10,823 nt of DNA from Cuspidothrix sp046080565 (lineage in GTDB: Bacteria > Cyanobacteriota > Cyanobacteriia > Cyanobacteriales > Nostocaceae). The position numbers and the translations under genes were made by a program. Below are positions 1-6,479 of the stretch, in pieces; the stretch's first letter is position 1, and each line of letters begins with the position of its first letter. The notes beneath the pieces are model-generated. The model did not search any database. It was not told the origin of the DNA and saw nothing but the letters and a program-made list of their open reading frames with translations. The stretch spans positions 1 through 10,823 of the forward strand of contig JBJTUF010000021.1 in assembly GCA_046080565.1 (NCBI GenBank), read 5' to 3'.

Positions 1-198
1 AAATTTGATCAAGCTAATAATTATTACAGATGTAATCATTCCAGCAATGATACTGAATAAAATCCACAGTGCCAATGGTAAGGATTGAGTCCGCATTCCT
101 AAAAATGTTAGTGGCAATGCAGGTGATAAGTTTTGAACTAATAGTATTATTAGTCCTAAGATTGTTGTTAGTAATATAATTAAGCGAATTACTGCCAT
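1..198 (-). CDS. LapA/DUF1049-like small membrane protein (partial, C-terminus off the window)
   Basis: This reading frame starts with ATG at 196-198 and stays open for 66 codons to the left edge, so its end is outside the window. The product begins MAVIRLIILLTTILGLIILL, a very hydrophobic first helix. A short loop with LPLTFLGMRTQSLPLALW follows, then a second hydrophobic helix (ILFSIIAGMITSVIIISLI). Two helices joined by a short loop with a 'FLG ... LPLALW' signature match the LapA/DUF1049 family of small inner-membrane proteins, common in cyanobacteria as short proteins of unknown function. It lies downstream of ubiX in the same direction but 347 bases away, so shared transcription is uncertain. 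I see no Shine-Dalgarno sequence before the ATG. The membrane call is firm, the family call fairly so, and no specific function can be given. Confidence 0.7.
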   Translation of the reverse strand, partial: MAVIRLIILLTTILGLIILLVQNLSPALPLTFLGMRTQSLPLALWILFSIIAGMITSVIIISLIKF

Positions 199-545
199 AA
201 ATATTTAATAACTAGTTGTGTAAAATAATTTTATATTTGGGAAAGAGAATAGGGAATATTTCACAGATTAAGGAATACAGAGATTTTTTTGTGTCAAAAA
301 TGTACAATTAATCTTGGTTAGGTATTTATAGCAGGAGGCAGGAGGAAAAGCCTTGTTATATATATGTTTCAATGATTCATAATGTCCTAATTATCCTAGA
401 TACAGCTATAATTTAAAATGTATTTATTCAATTAAAAATTAACAATTTTTGATTTTTAATTGCTAATTTTTAATTGCTAGATACAGCAGATTGTCTATTG
501 GTGACGTACAAACGGAATAAATAAAACCCAAGCAGCAAGGGTATT
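199..545. other. AT-rich spacer with repeats between ubiX and the LapA-like gene
   Basis: No gene is supported here. The stretch holds two GCAGGAG heptamers (331-344), an 11-base direct repeat CTAGATACAGC at 396-406 and 477-487, and a perfect inverted pair CAATTAAAAATT (429-440) and AATTTTTAATTG (465-476) lying between the two direct-repeat copies. A further near copy of the second arm precedes it (GATTTTTAATTG, 451-462). These AT-rich palindromes are common spacer material in Nostocales; I see no convincing promoter for the LapA-like gene. Confidence 0.6.
331..344. repeat. Short heptamer repeat (GCAGGAG)x2
   Basis: Two exact tandem copies of GCAGGAG are followed by a degenerate GAAAAG. This is the reverse-complement orientation of the CTCCTGC array at 550-584, so both belong to the same STRR-type heptamer family. 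Confidence 0.6.
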
Positions 546-1202
546 TCAACTCCTGCCTCCTCCCTCCTGCCTCCTGCTTTCTGCTATGTGACCTTGCCAA
601 CGCTGAATAGGTATACAGTCAATATCCAATTGATCGAGAGAGCGAGCAACAACAAAATCAACTAAATCCTCAATTGTTTGGGGGTTGTGATACCAGGCGG
701 GAATAGCTGGTACTATTCTGACTCCTGTTTCTGCTAAGGTTGTTAAGTTCCGCAGGTGAATTAAGCTAAATGGGGTTTCTCTGGGGACAATTACCAGTTT
801 ACGACCTTCTTTAATTTGTACATCTGCGGCGCGTTCGAGCAAGTCTGAACTTAGTCCTCCAGCGAGTTTGGCGACTGTACTCATACTACAGGGGATAATG
901 ATCATTCCCAAAGTGCGGAAAGAACCACTGGCAATACCAGCGCCAACGTCACTCCAAGAATGACAACGGAGTTTACCTTGTTGGGGAACTCCTGCTTGTT
1001 CTCGCCAAAATTGTTGTTGTTTATCTGGTTCTCCTGGCATTCGGATTTCCTGTTCCGCTTGCCAAACGGTGTAAGTAGATTTAGAGGCTACTAATTCAAT
1101 GTGATATTCTGCTGATAAGAGGAATTTGATAGCGCGAACGGCGTAAATTAAGCCAGATGCACCTGTTACACCGAGGATTAAAGGTTTTGTGTTATTAGTC
1201 AT
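546..1202 (-). CDS. ubiX: Flavin prenyltransferase UbiX
   Basis: UbiX joins a dimethylallyl group to reduced FMN to make the prenylated flavin needed by UbiD-type decarboxylases; in cyanobacteria that step serves plastoquinone synthesis. The 218-residue protein shows the expected flavoprotein pattern: GVTGASGLIYA at 11-21 (phosphate-binding loop), VASK at 38-41, IIPCSMSTVAKLAGG at 102-116, LLERAADV at 121-128, VPRETPFSLIHLRN at 139-152 and PAWYH at 168-172. The start ATG at 1200-1202 gives the normal N-terminus and lies against a heptamer array (1204-1245), with no visible Shine-Dalgarno. It is 87 bases downstream of the RNB nuclease gene in the same direction, so an operon is likely. The last 12 residues (AESRRQEGGGRS) are encoded by a CTCCTGC heptamer array, so the tail is probably not part of the conserved fold. 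Expected to be soluble and cytosolic. Confidence 0.93.
   Translation of the reverse strand: MTNNTKPLILGVTGASGLIYAVRAIKFLLSAEYHIELVASKSTYTVWQAEQEIRMPGEPDKQQQFWREQAGVPQQGKLRCHSWSDVGAGIASGSFRTLGMIIIPCSMSTVAKLAGGLSSDLLERAADVQIKEGRKLVIVPRETPFSLIHLRNLTTLAETGVRIVPAIPAWYHNPQTIEDLVDFVVARSLDQLDIDCIPIQRWQGHIAESRRQEGGGRS
550..584. repeat. Heptamer array CTCCTGC (5 units) inside the 3' end of ubiX
   Basis: Five heptamers in tandem read CTCCTGC, CTCCTCC, CTCCTGC, CTCCTGC, TTTCTGC. The array lies entirely within the last codons of ubiX and encodes its Arg/Glu/Gly-rich tail. The stop codon comes directly after the array. Confidence 0.8.
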
Positions 1203-1203
1203 T

Positions 1204-1245
1204 GGTCAGTGGTCAGTGGTCTGTAGTCAGTGGTTAGTGGTCAGT
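1204..1245. repeat. Heptamer array GGTCAGT (6 units) between the RNB nuclease gene and ubiX
   Basis: Six consecutive heptamers are present: GGTCAGT, GGTCAGT, GGTCTGT, AGTCAGT, GGTTAGT, GGTCAGT. The array begins one base before the ubiX start codon (on the minus strand) and so occupies the place where a ribosome binding site would normally be. Confidence 0.85.
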
Positions 1246-1289
1246 ATTTAATGGAAATGGATAACGGAGAACGGACAACACACACCTGA

Positions 1290-3638
1290 CTATTCCTCAT
1301 CATAGGGTTCTAAATCAAAAGAGTCGTTTTTATTGACTGAATAAATATCTGTGGGATCGCCATTAGTAGTATTTGCGCCCATACCTTTGGGTAAACCATC
1401 GGGACCTACGGTGACAAGATCAATTTGTTGACGGTAATAATCAACGCTTTTAACTTGGACACTAACGCGATCGCCTAATCGGTAGGAAGCGCGATTTTTG
1501 CGACCAAATAGAGCTTGTTGTCGAGCGCGATATTCATACCAATCATCTTTGAGGGAACTGACGTGAACCAGTCCTTCTACCCGTAAGGTATTGGATAAAT
1601 TCCCTTCGGTGGGTGATTCTAGAGGGACTTCAATTTCCACAAAGAAACCGTAGGATTGAACACCAGTAATGACTCCGGCAAAGACTTCACCAATGCGTTG
1701 TTTCATTAAGGAGGCTTTTTGGAGTCCGGCTAAATCAGATTCAGCTTCTTGGACTTCTTTTTCCCGGTCGTTAATTTGGACAATGACTCTGGTTAAATCG
1801 CTTTGGAGTTCTTGTTGTAGTTCTGGGGGAAGAACATTCCAATTAATTTCATCGTGACAATTGGAATGACGGAGGTTAATCCGATCTTTAACGCGGGTGT
1901 TACGGCGATCGCGCCCGTATTCTAATAAGTTATGATAAACCCGTTGTAAAAGAATATCTGGATAACGTCGCAGGGGGGCAGTGATATGGACATACTGGGA
2001 TAAAGCCAAACCAAAGTGAGAACTCTTGGTGGTGCTATATACAGCCGGTTTGAGTGTGTCTTGTAATAAATAAGTGAGAACCTGTTCCGATGGGGAATCA
2101 GCAAAAGCAGCCGTTAAGTGTTGATAATCTAGAGGTTGGATTTCTAATTCTGGATCAAGAGCTAATTCCACACCTAAATTAACAGCTAGTTTAAGCATTT
2201 CTTGAACATCTTCAGTATCAGGTGTACCTTGAACCCGCCAAATACTGGGAATACCCAAAGCGCTGAGATGATCAGCTATCAGTTGATTGACTAAAATTAC
2301 CAATTCAGTGATGAGCGATCGCCCAGGTAAGTCATTTAGGACAACCGATCCCAAAAATCCTTCATCATAGTAGGGATTATGGCTAGGTGGTAGATTTAGT
2401 TGTAAACTACCGCGATTAAGACGCACTTGTTTAATTACCTGTCCCAAGGTCTGCAAATCTTTGAGTTGCTGTTGAATGGCTGGTATTACCTTGGTATTTT
2501 CACCAGTGAGAATGCTTTGTGTATCTTGATGAGTTACAGCTACATCTACGTTGATCACACTGGGTTGAATTTCCCATTCTTCCACAATTCCCGATTGAGG
2601 GTTAATAGTGATCACAAAAGAAAGAGTCAAGCGATCGCTACCAGGAACTAAAGAACAACGTTCCGTCACTGCTGCTGGTAACATCGGTAATAATAATTCT
2701 CCCAGATACACCGACTTACCGCGCTTTAATGCTTCCCTGTCCAGGATTTCATCGGGTTGGATGTAATGGGAAACATCCGTGATGTGAAACATTAACCGCC
2801 AATTATCATCAGTAATTTTTTCCAAACTGAAAGCATTTTCGACCACAGTATCATCTTGATTGCCATTCTCCATCGTGAAGGTAAATACATCACGTAAATC
2901 AAGACGATTTTTCAGGTCTGCTTTGAGGATGCGCTTGGGTAACTTGGCCGCTGCATCTAGAACATGATCCGCAAAAGTGCGGGACAGGTCATGTTTACAA
3001 GTTACCAAATCTATATCTGCTGCGGCTTCTGCATCACTTCCTAGAATTTGCACTACCCGACCCAAGGGGGGATATTGTGCCAAAGGATAACGGAGAATTT
3101 CCACATGAGCTAGATGATCAATTGCCGCGGCCAAATCCATATTATTGAGTTGTAGCGTCAATTCAAACAGCAATCTGTCATCTAAAGGTACAGCGCGAAA
3201 ACCGCTTTCTACCTGCTTAATTCGAGCTAGTAAAGTGTGATTAGAGCGCTCCATAATCAACTTTACCTCTCCTTCAGGCGATCGCCGCCGACTGCCTTCC
3301 TTAAGGACTCGGACTAAAACGCGATCGCCATTCCAAGCATTACTGAGATGACTTTCCCGAATATAAATATCCTCCGAGCCTTCCGTATCTTGAATTGCAA
3401 AACAAAAACCCTTACTAGAACACCGCAATTTCGCCTCAATTAGCCCTTCTTCAGTCACACGGCGGTATTTGCCCCGTTCCTTCACTAACAGGCCAATTTT
3501 TTCTAGTACATCTAAAATAATTTGTAGTTTTTCTAGACTTTCTTCATCCTCACAACCCAATTTTTTTTCTAGGACTTTAGGAGCTACCAATTTATCATCT
3601 GTAAAATTGGCAAGAAGTGTAGCGATTGAAAATTCCAT
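1290..3638 (-). CDS. rnr: RNB-family (RNase II/RNase R-like) exoribonuclease with a degenerate catalytic motif
   Basis: RNase II/R enzymes degrade RNA 3' to 5'. The 782-residue length and domain order fit RNase R: a winged-helix-like N-terminus (about 1-70), cold-shock/OB segments (about 70-215), the RNB domain (about 243-570) and a C-terminal S1 domain (about 648-745) with GEVFAGVITGVQSYGFFVE and VEGLVHVSSL. Conserved RNB segments present include HITDVSHYIQP (285-295), DREALKRGKSVYL (300-312), LPMLP and HITAPLRRYPD (551-561). However, the stretch where the family has the metal-binding cluster (D-x-x-x-x-x-D-x-D-D-A) reads FTMENGNQDDTVVENAFSL (254-272), with the aspartates replaced or displaced, so activity is doubtful. 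The start ATG at 3636-3638 gives an ordinary N-terminus; no clear Shine-Dalgarno is seen. It appears to lead an operon with ubiX. Six of the nine HIP1 sites in the window lie in this gene. The symbol reflects family, not proven activity. Confidence 0.88.
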   Translation of the reverse strand: MEFSIATLLANFTDDKLVAPKVLEKKLGCEDEESLEKLQIILDVLEKIGLLVKERGKYRRVTEEGLIEAKLRCSSKGFCFAIQDTEGSEDIYIRESHLSNAWNGDRVLVRVLKEGSRRRSPEGEVKLIMERSNHTLLARIKQVESGFRAVPLDDRLLFELTLQLNNMDLAAAIDHLAHVEILRYPLAQYPPLGRVVQILGSDAEAAADIDLVTCKHDLSRTFADHVLDAAAKLPKRILKADLKNRLDLRDVFTFTMENGNQDDTVVENAFSLEKITDDNWRLMFHITDVSHYIQPDEILDREALKRGKSVYLGELLLPMLPAAVTERCSLVPGSDRLTLSFVITINPQSGIVEEWEIQPSVINVDVAVTHQDTQSILTGENTKVIPAIQQQLKDLQTLGQVIKQVRLNRGSLQLNLPPSHNPYYDEGFLGSVVLNDLPGRSLITELVILVNQLIADHLSALGIPSIWRVQGTPDTEDVQEMLKLAVNLGVELALDPELEIQPLDYQHLTAAFADSPSEQVLTYLLQDTLKPAVYSTTKSSHFGLALSQYVHITAPLRRYPDILLQRVYHNLLEYGRDRRNTRVKDRINLRHSNCHDEINWNVLPPELQQELQSDLTRVIVQINDREKEVQEAESDLAGLQKASLMKQRIGEVFAGVITGVQSYGFFVEIEVPLESPTEGNLSNTLRVEGLVHVSSLKDDWYEYRARQQALFGRKNRASYRLGDRVSVQVKSVDYYRQQIDLVTVGPDGLPKGMGANTTNGDPTDIYSVNKNDSFDLEPYDEE

Positions 3639-3655
3639 GCAGTGAACCGACCTTT

Positions 3656-3693
3656 GGTCAAAACATCATTTTTTGGCGAATCTGGTTTTTGAC
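3656..3693. promoter_or_regulatory. Hairpin in the probable 5' leader of the RNB nuclease gene
   Basis: GGTCAAAAC and GTTTTTGACC form a near-perfect stem of 9-10 pairs with a loop of about 19 bases, ending 18 bases upstream of the nuclease start codon. It is not followed by a T run in the minus-strand direction, so an intrinsic terminator is unlikely. A leader hairpin affecting mRNA stability or translation is the more likely reading, by inference only. Confidence 0.4.
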
Positions 3694-4363
3694 CTAGTTA
3701 GGGCGACAGTCAGCAAAAGTCCCTGCTCCGACTTGTGACTGAACAACCATCTCAGAATCTGTTTGGGTGCTACTGATCTTGATCCCAACAATTTTTACTC
3801 TGCACACCTGATACTCAATGATTCACCACCAGCTAATTAGATCATGGGTTGGTGAGAGACTTAGTTTGGAGAACTCTCCCTACTACCCAAAAGCTATCAA
3901 CTTAGTTCATCACAGGTTTTTAATTGTTGAGAACAAAAGTAATTTCACGCCATGAGTATCTGATAGTCTAGCGTAATGCTAGTCATGTCTTAACTAGGAG
4001 AAACTGCCGATAAACCCAATTCTCCCATAACGTAGAATCGGTAACAATTAGGTAAGCAGTAAAACACAGGCAGTGAGGGCGAACCTTATCCTTACTATTG
4101 TAGATTTAGAGCGCACTTATTTGAAAATACTTCTAGATATCTAATTGAGCGGCTAGTATAGCATTTGAGGAAAGATGAAGATTTGCCCTGAGCAACTGCT
4201 ACTATCAAGACATCTTTAATGTCGTGACTGCTGAGTTCTCAATAAGACTCTATATTGAAATATGGGGTTTTGTCTAGAGGATAAGACATTGATCGTCGTT
4301 AACCATTGACGGTTGACTGTTAAGAATAAATTTTAGATTGGTGAATAAAAAAAGATATTTACT

Positions 4364-4405
4364 CTTGCCTCTTGCCTCTTGCCTCTTGCCTCTTGCCTCT
4401 TGCCT
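4364..4405. repeat. Perfect heptamer array (CTTGCCT)x6
   Basis: Six exact tandem copies of CTTGCCT are followed by a partial CTTCC. Because 7 is not a multiple of 3, reading through it gives a 7-residue peptide period (LPLASCL), which creates a false lipobox-like N-terminus if translation is assumed to begin upstream. It ends 22 bases before the chosen start of the gene at 4428. Confidence 0.92.
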
Positions 4406-4427
4406 CTTCCGTAAATTCAGATCAAAA

Positions 4428-5144
4428 ATGGTTGAAACTATGATGTTGGAACAATTTCATAACTTGTACCCCAACGGGAGTATTATCTCAGAATTAGTAG
4501 ACATTTTCCAAGGGAAATATATCGTCCGTGTCAGTATCCAGCTAGAAGGAATCACCCGTGCAACCAGTATGGCAGGAGACCAAACAGTAGAACTAGCAGA
4601 AGATCATGCTATAGATAGAGCCTTGAAAGTGCTGGGAATGAAGAATATCTCCACAGAATTGCCAAAATCTTCCCTTCCATCTGTTCCTCATGCACCCATT
4701 AAACCAAATGTCCAGGAGTCCAAACCTATAACTGCCTTGAGTAACACACAGACACATATCTCACCTGTAATAGAGCCACAAATTCATACCCCAGTTATCA
4801 AGCCAGACATCTTTCCCAGCCAAGAACCAGAATATCCACCCTTAGCAGAAGTACCTCCCAATAACGTCACACCCTTTACTCCTCGTACTTATACCCCCTA
4901 TGAAGATGCTGGTAATCAGTCAGCTTTGGGTAAGAAAAAGAGACATAATGAACCAATTAATTTATCAGATGTCATTGCCCAAACAGATGTGGAAATAGAA
5001 CGTTTAGGCTGGACTCCAGAACAAGGAAAAGATTATCTGCTCAAAACCTACGGTAAACGAGGGCGTTCTTTACTTAGTGAAGAAGAATTACGCAATTTTC
5101 TCATCTATCTCAAATCACAACCAGATCCCATTGCGGGATTTTAA
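4428..5144 (+). CDS. Cyanobacterial protein of unknown function, two conserved-looking ends joined by a Pro-rich linker
   Basis: I do not recognise a named family. The 238-residue product (from ATG 4428) has an N-terminal domain of about 72 residues (LYPNGSIISELVDIFQGKY, then TRATSMAGDQTVELAEDHA and IDRALKVLGM), a linker of about 100 residues rich in Pro, Ser, Thr and Gln (roughly 75-170), and a C-terminal helical segment with LGWTPEQGKDYLLKTYGKRG and LLSEEELRNFLIYLKSQP. The 'TVE.AEDHAI.RAL..LG' pattern followed by a C-terminal 'GW...GK..L.EEL..FL.YL' tail loosely recalls Rad52/ERF-like single-strand annealing proteins, but that is a resemblance from memory. The reading frame is open back to a TTG at 4338; that extension is translated heptamer repeat, so I chose the ATG after the array. 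There is no signal peptide from this start, so the protein should be cytosolic. It is convergent with clpP. Confidence 0.75.
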   Translation: MVETMMLEQFHNLYPNGSIISELVDIFQGKYIVRVSIQLEGITRATSMAGDQTVELAEDHAIDRALKVLGMKNISTELPKSSLPSVPHAPIKPNVQESKPITALSNTQTHISPVIEPQIHTPVIKPDIFPSQEPEYPPLAEVPPNNVTPFTPRTYTPYEDAGNQSALGKKKRHNEPINLSDVIAQTDVEIERLGWTPEQGKDYLLKTYGKRGRSLLSEEELRNFLIYLKSQPDPIAGF

Positions 5145-5151
5145 ATTAGTC

Positions 5152-5179
5152 AGGCAGAAGGCAAGAGGCAAGAGGCAAG
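5152..5179. repeat. Heptamer array AGGCAAG (4 units, inverted relative to 4364-4405)
   Basis: AGGCAGA followed by three exact AGGCAAG copies. This is the exact reverse complement of the CTTGCCT unit upstream of the same gene, so the gene at 4428-5144 lies between inverted arrays. Confidence 0.85.
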
Positions 5180-5215
5180 AGTAAAGATAAATATTATTCC
5201 CTATTCCCTCTTACA

Positions 5216-5257
5216 CTGTCACCTGTCACCTGTCACCTGTCACCTGACCACTGACCA
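5216..5257. repeat. Heptamer array (CTGTCAC)x4 + (CTGACCA)x2
   Basis: Four exact copies of CTGTCAC run directly into two copies of CTGACCA. It lies between two convergent genes, ending four bases before the clpP stop codon at 5262. The second unit is the reverse complement of the TGGTCAG phase of the array at 1204-1245. Confidence 0.88.
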
Positions 5258-5261
5258 ATAA

Positions 5262-5867
5262 CTAAACCAAAGCTACAGGACGACTACCAGCCGCATGACG
5301 ATCAATCACTTGATCAATTAAGCCATATTCTTTAGCTTCAACGGGAGACATAAAGAAATCCCGTTCAGTATCTTCACAGATACGCTCATAAGGTTGATCA
5401 GTATGTTCAGCTAGATACTCATTGAGCTTTTGCTTGTGATACAAAATTTCCTTGGCTTGAATGGCGATATCAGTTGCTTGTCCTTGAGCGCCACCTAGAG
5501 GTTGATGAATCATAATCCGTGAATGAGGTAAACTCATCCGCTTACCTTTTGTCCCAGCACTGAGGAGAAAAGCACCCATACTTGCTGCTAATCCTGTGCA
5601 GATGGTACAAACATCGGGGCGAATTTGTTTCATGGTGTCAAAAATGCCCATTCCTGCTGTTACTGAACCACCTGGAGAATTAATGTACATATATATGTCT
5701 TTCTCCGCATCTTCAGAATCTAAAAACAGCAGTTGGGCCACAATCAGGTTAGCCAAATTGCTATCAACCTGTTCTCCCAAAAAAATAATCCGCTCACGCA
5801 ACAGTCGTGAATAGATATCAAAGGCGCGTTCGCCTCGACCTGATTGTTCAATAACGATAGGAATCAT
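5262..5867 (-). CDS. clpP: ATP-dependent Clp protease proteolytic subunit (ClpP1-like)
   Basis: ClpP forms the tetradecameric serine-protease chamber that degrades proteins unfolded by ClpC or ClpX in the cytosol. The 201-residue protein is full length, with the catalytic triad in place: Ser96 in GLAASMGAFLL, His121 in MIHQPLGGAQGQ and Asp170 in ERDFFMS. The oxyanion-loop motif INSPGGSV (62-69) is also present. The start MIPIVIEQSGRGERAFDIYSR is typical and supports ATG at 5865-5867. Cyanobacteria usually carry three clpP genes plus clpR; this copy stands alone, not beside clpX or clpR, and its N-terminus matches the ClpP1 type as I remember it. The paralogue assignment is less sure than the family. 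It is convergent with the gene at 4428-5144; the spacer between them holds two heptamer arrays. Confidence 0.96.
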   Translation of the reverse strand: MIPIVIEQSGRGERAFDIYSRLLRERIIFLGEQVDSNLANLIVAQLLFLDSEDAEKDIYMYINSPGGSVTAGMGIFDTMKQIRPDVCTICTGLAASMGAFLLSAGTKGKRMSLPHSRIMIHQPLGGAQGQATDIAIQAKEILYHKQKLNEYLAEHTDQPYERICEDTERDFFMSPVEAKEYGLIDQVIDRHAAGSRPVALV

Positions 5868-5952
5868 GCAGCGTGTTTTTAGCTATTTTCCATTTATTCT
5901 ATCGGTGATAATGGCTGATTGTGTTGAATTTGCCAACTAAACATCAGAAATA

Positions 5953-5973
5953 GGCAGGAGGTAGGAGGCAGGG
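5953..5973. repeat. Heptamer array GGCAGGA (3 units)
   Basis: GGCAGGA, GGTAGGA, GGCAGGG in tandem, from the same heptamer family as 331-344 and (inverted) 550-584, followed closely by a HIP1 GCGATCGC. Confidence 0.7.
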
Positions 5974-6046
5974 AGGGCGATCGCTCTGACAAAATTAAGT
6001 ATTTTTACTGTGTTAATATTGAAACCTAGTAAGATAAAACTATTAA

Positions 6047-6066
6047 CGGGACTTAGCGGGACTTAG
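6047..6066. repeat. Tandem direct repeat CGGGACTTAG x2
   Basis: Two exact, adjacent copies of a 10-base unit in the clpP upstream spacer. The unit does not match the heptamer families in the window, and its period of 10 is close to one helical turn. No function is visible. Confidence 0.7.
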
Positions 6067-6130
6067 ACAAAAATATAAAAATATACTTCTATTTTATGGA
6101 CACTTTTTAACTTTTTAGTAAAACTAACGT

Positions 6131-6228
6131 CTCGGTTATCGGGTACATCGAAATAGAGAGCTAGATCACACTTTTTTAAATATTTGTGAGATATTCTCAA
6201 ATTATATTCACTACATCCGATAAACGAG
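6131..6228. repeat. Imperfect inverted repeat with arms 6131-6147 and 6212-6228
   Basis: CTCGGTTATCGGGTACA on the left matches the reverse complement of the right arm (CTCGTTTATCGGATGTA) at 13 of 17 positions, separated by 64 bases. I see no target duplication around it, so it may be a degenerate mobile-element relic, a structured region or chance. Confidence 0.35.
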
Positions 6229-6300
6229 AAACACGAAGTGTATTTACAATAACAGTTTCAAAATTACAGATTCCTATGGAAATGCCATCCATATAAAAAA

Positions 6301-6304
6301 GAGG
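6301..6304 (+). promoter_or_regulatory. Shine-Dalgarno of the small ORF
   Basis: GAGG, in the run AGAGGGGG, lies 7 bases before the ATG at 6312. This is the clearest plus-strand ribosome binding site in the window and is a main reason for calling the small ORF. Confidence 0.55.
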
Positions 6305-6311
6305 GGGTACT

Positions 6312-6467
6312 ATGCTAGATAAACTTACGCAAGCAGCCTTGATTACATTCTTACTACAAATTATAGCAGTATTGAGTAATACCAATTCAATACAACCTAA
6401 AGCAGTATCTACTTTTGCCGAAATGTCTGGACAGGTAATCAGTTCAAATGTTCGAGTGTGGGAGTAG
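6312..6467 (+). CDS. Small secreted or membrane protein, 51 residues, unknown function
   Basis: ATG at 6312-6314, with GAGG 7 bases upstream, opens a 51-codon frame ending in TAG at 6465-6467. The product starts MLDKLTQAALITFLLQIIAV. A single Lys precedes an uncharged hydrophobic stretch (residues 8-21), and a polar tail follows (SNTNSIQPKAVSTFAEMSG, then QVISSNVRVWE). That is the shape of a signal peptide or single membrane anchor with a short exposed tail. A terminator-like hairpin begins 13 bases after the stop. It is convergent with the FTR1 gene and divergent from clpP, so it would be its own transcription unit. I know no family for it. It could be a non-coding stretch with a chance ORF; the ribosome binding site and hairpin make a real gene somewhat more likely than not. 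Confidence 0.5.
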   Translation: MLDKLTQAALITFLLQIIAVLSNTNSIQPKAVSTFAEMSGQVISSNVRVWE

Positions 6468-6479
6468 ACATAAGATATA

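Larger units (their letters stand above)
3639..4427. other. Long divergent spacer with hairpins, no gene supported
   Basis: This 790-base stretch separates the minus-strand nuclease gene from the plus-strand gene at 4428. No reading frame in it looks coding on either strand. It holds an imperfect hairpin just upstream of the nuclease start (3656-3693), a small perfect palindrome CTAGC-GTAAT-GCTAG (3968-3982), a weak stem GGAGAA/TTCTCC (3997-4002 with 4020-4025) and a heptamer array at its right end. It must contain promoters for both genes and could hold an untranslated leader or small RNA, but I recognise none of the known cyanobacterial RNAs here. Confidence 0.55.
5868..6311. other. Spacer upstream of clpP and of the small ORF
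   Basis: This AT-rich spacer must include the clpP promoter, but I cannot point to a convincing one. It contains a three-unit heptamer array (5953-5973) next to a HIP1 octamer (5977-5984), two tandem copies of CGGGACTTAG (6047-6066), and an imperfect long-range inverted repeat (6131-6147 with 6212-6228). No reading frame in it looks coding. Confidence 0.5.

Noticed and set aside
4338..4427. N-terminal extension of the unknown gene from TTG 4338, with a lipobox-like LASC
   Set aside because: It is translated heptamer repeat, uses a TTG start without a Shine-Dalgarno, and the domain-like sequence begins after the ATG at 4428.
5596..5814. 72-codon plus-strand frame inside clpP
   Set aside because: It is an antisense shadow of a full-length clpP with an intact catalytic triad.
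6197..6385. 62-codon minus-strand frame in the spacer before FTR1
   Set aside because: It overlaps the plus-strand small ORF on the opposite strand, has no ribosome binding site and has no domain-like pattern.
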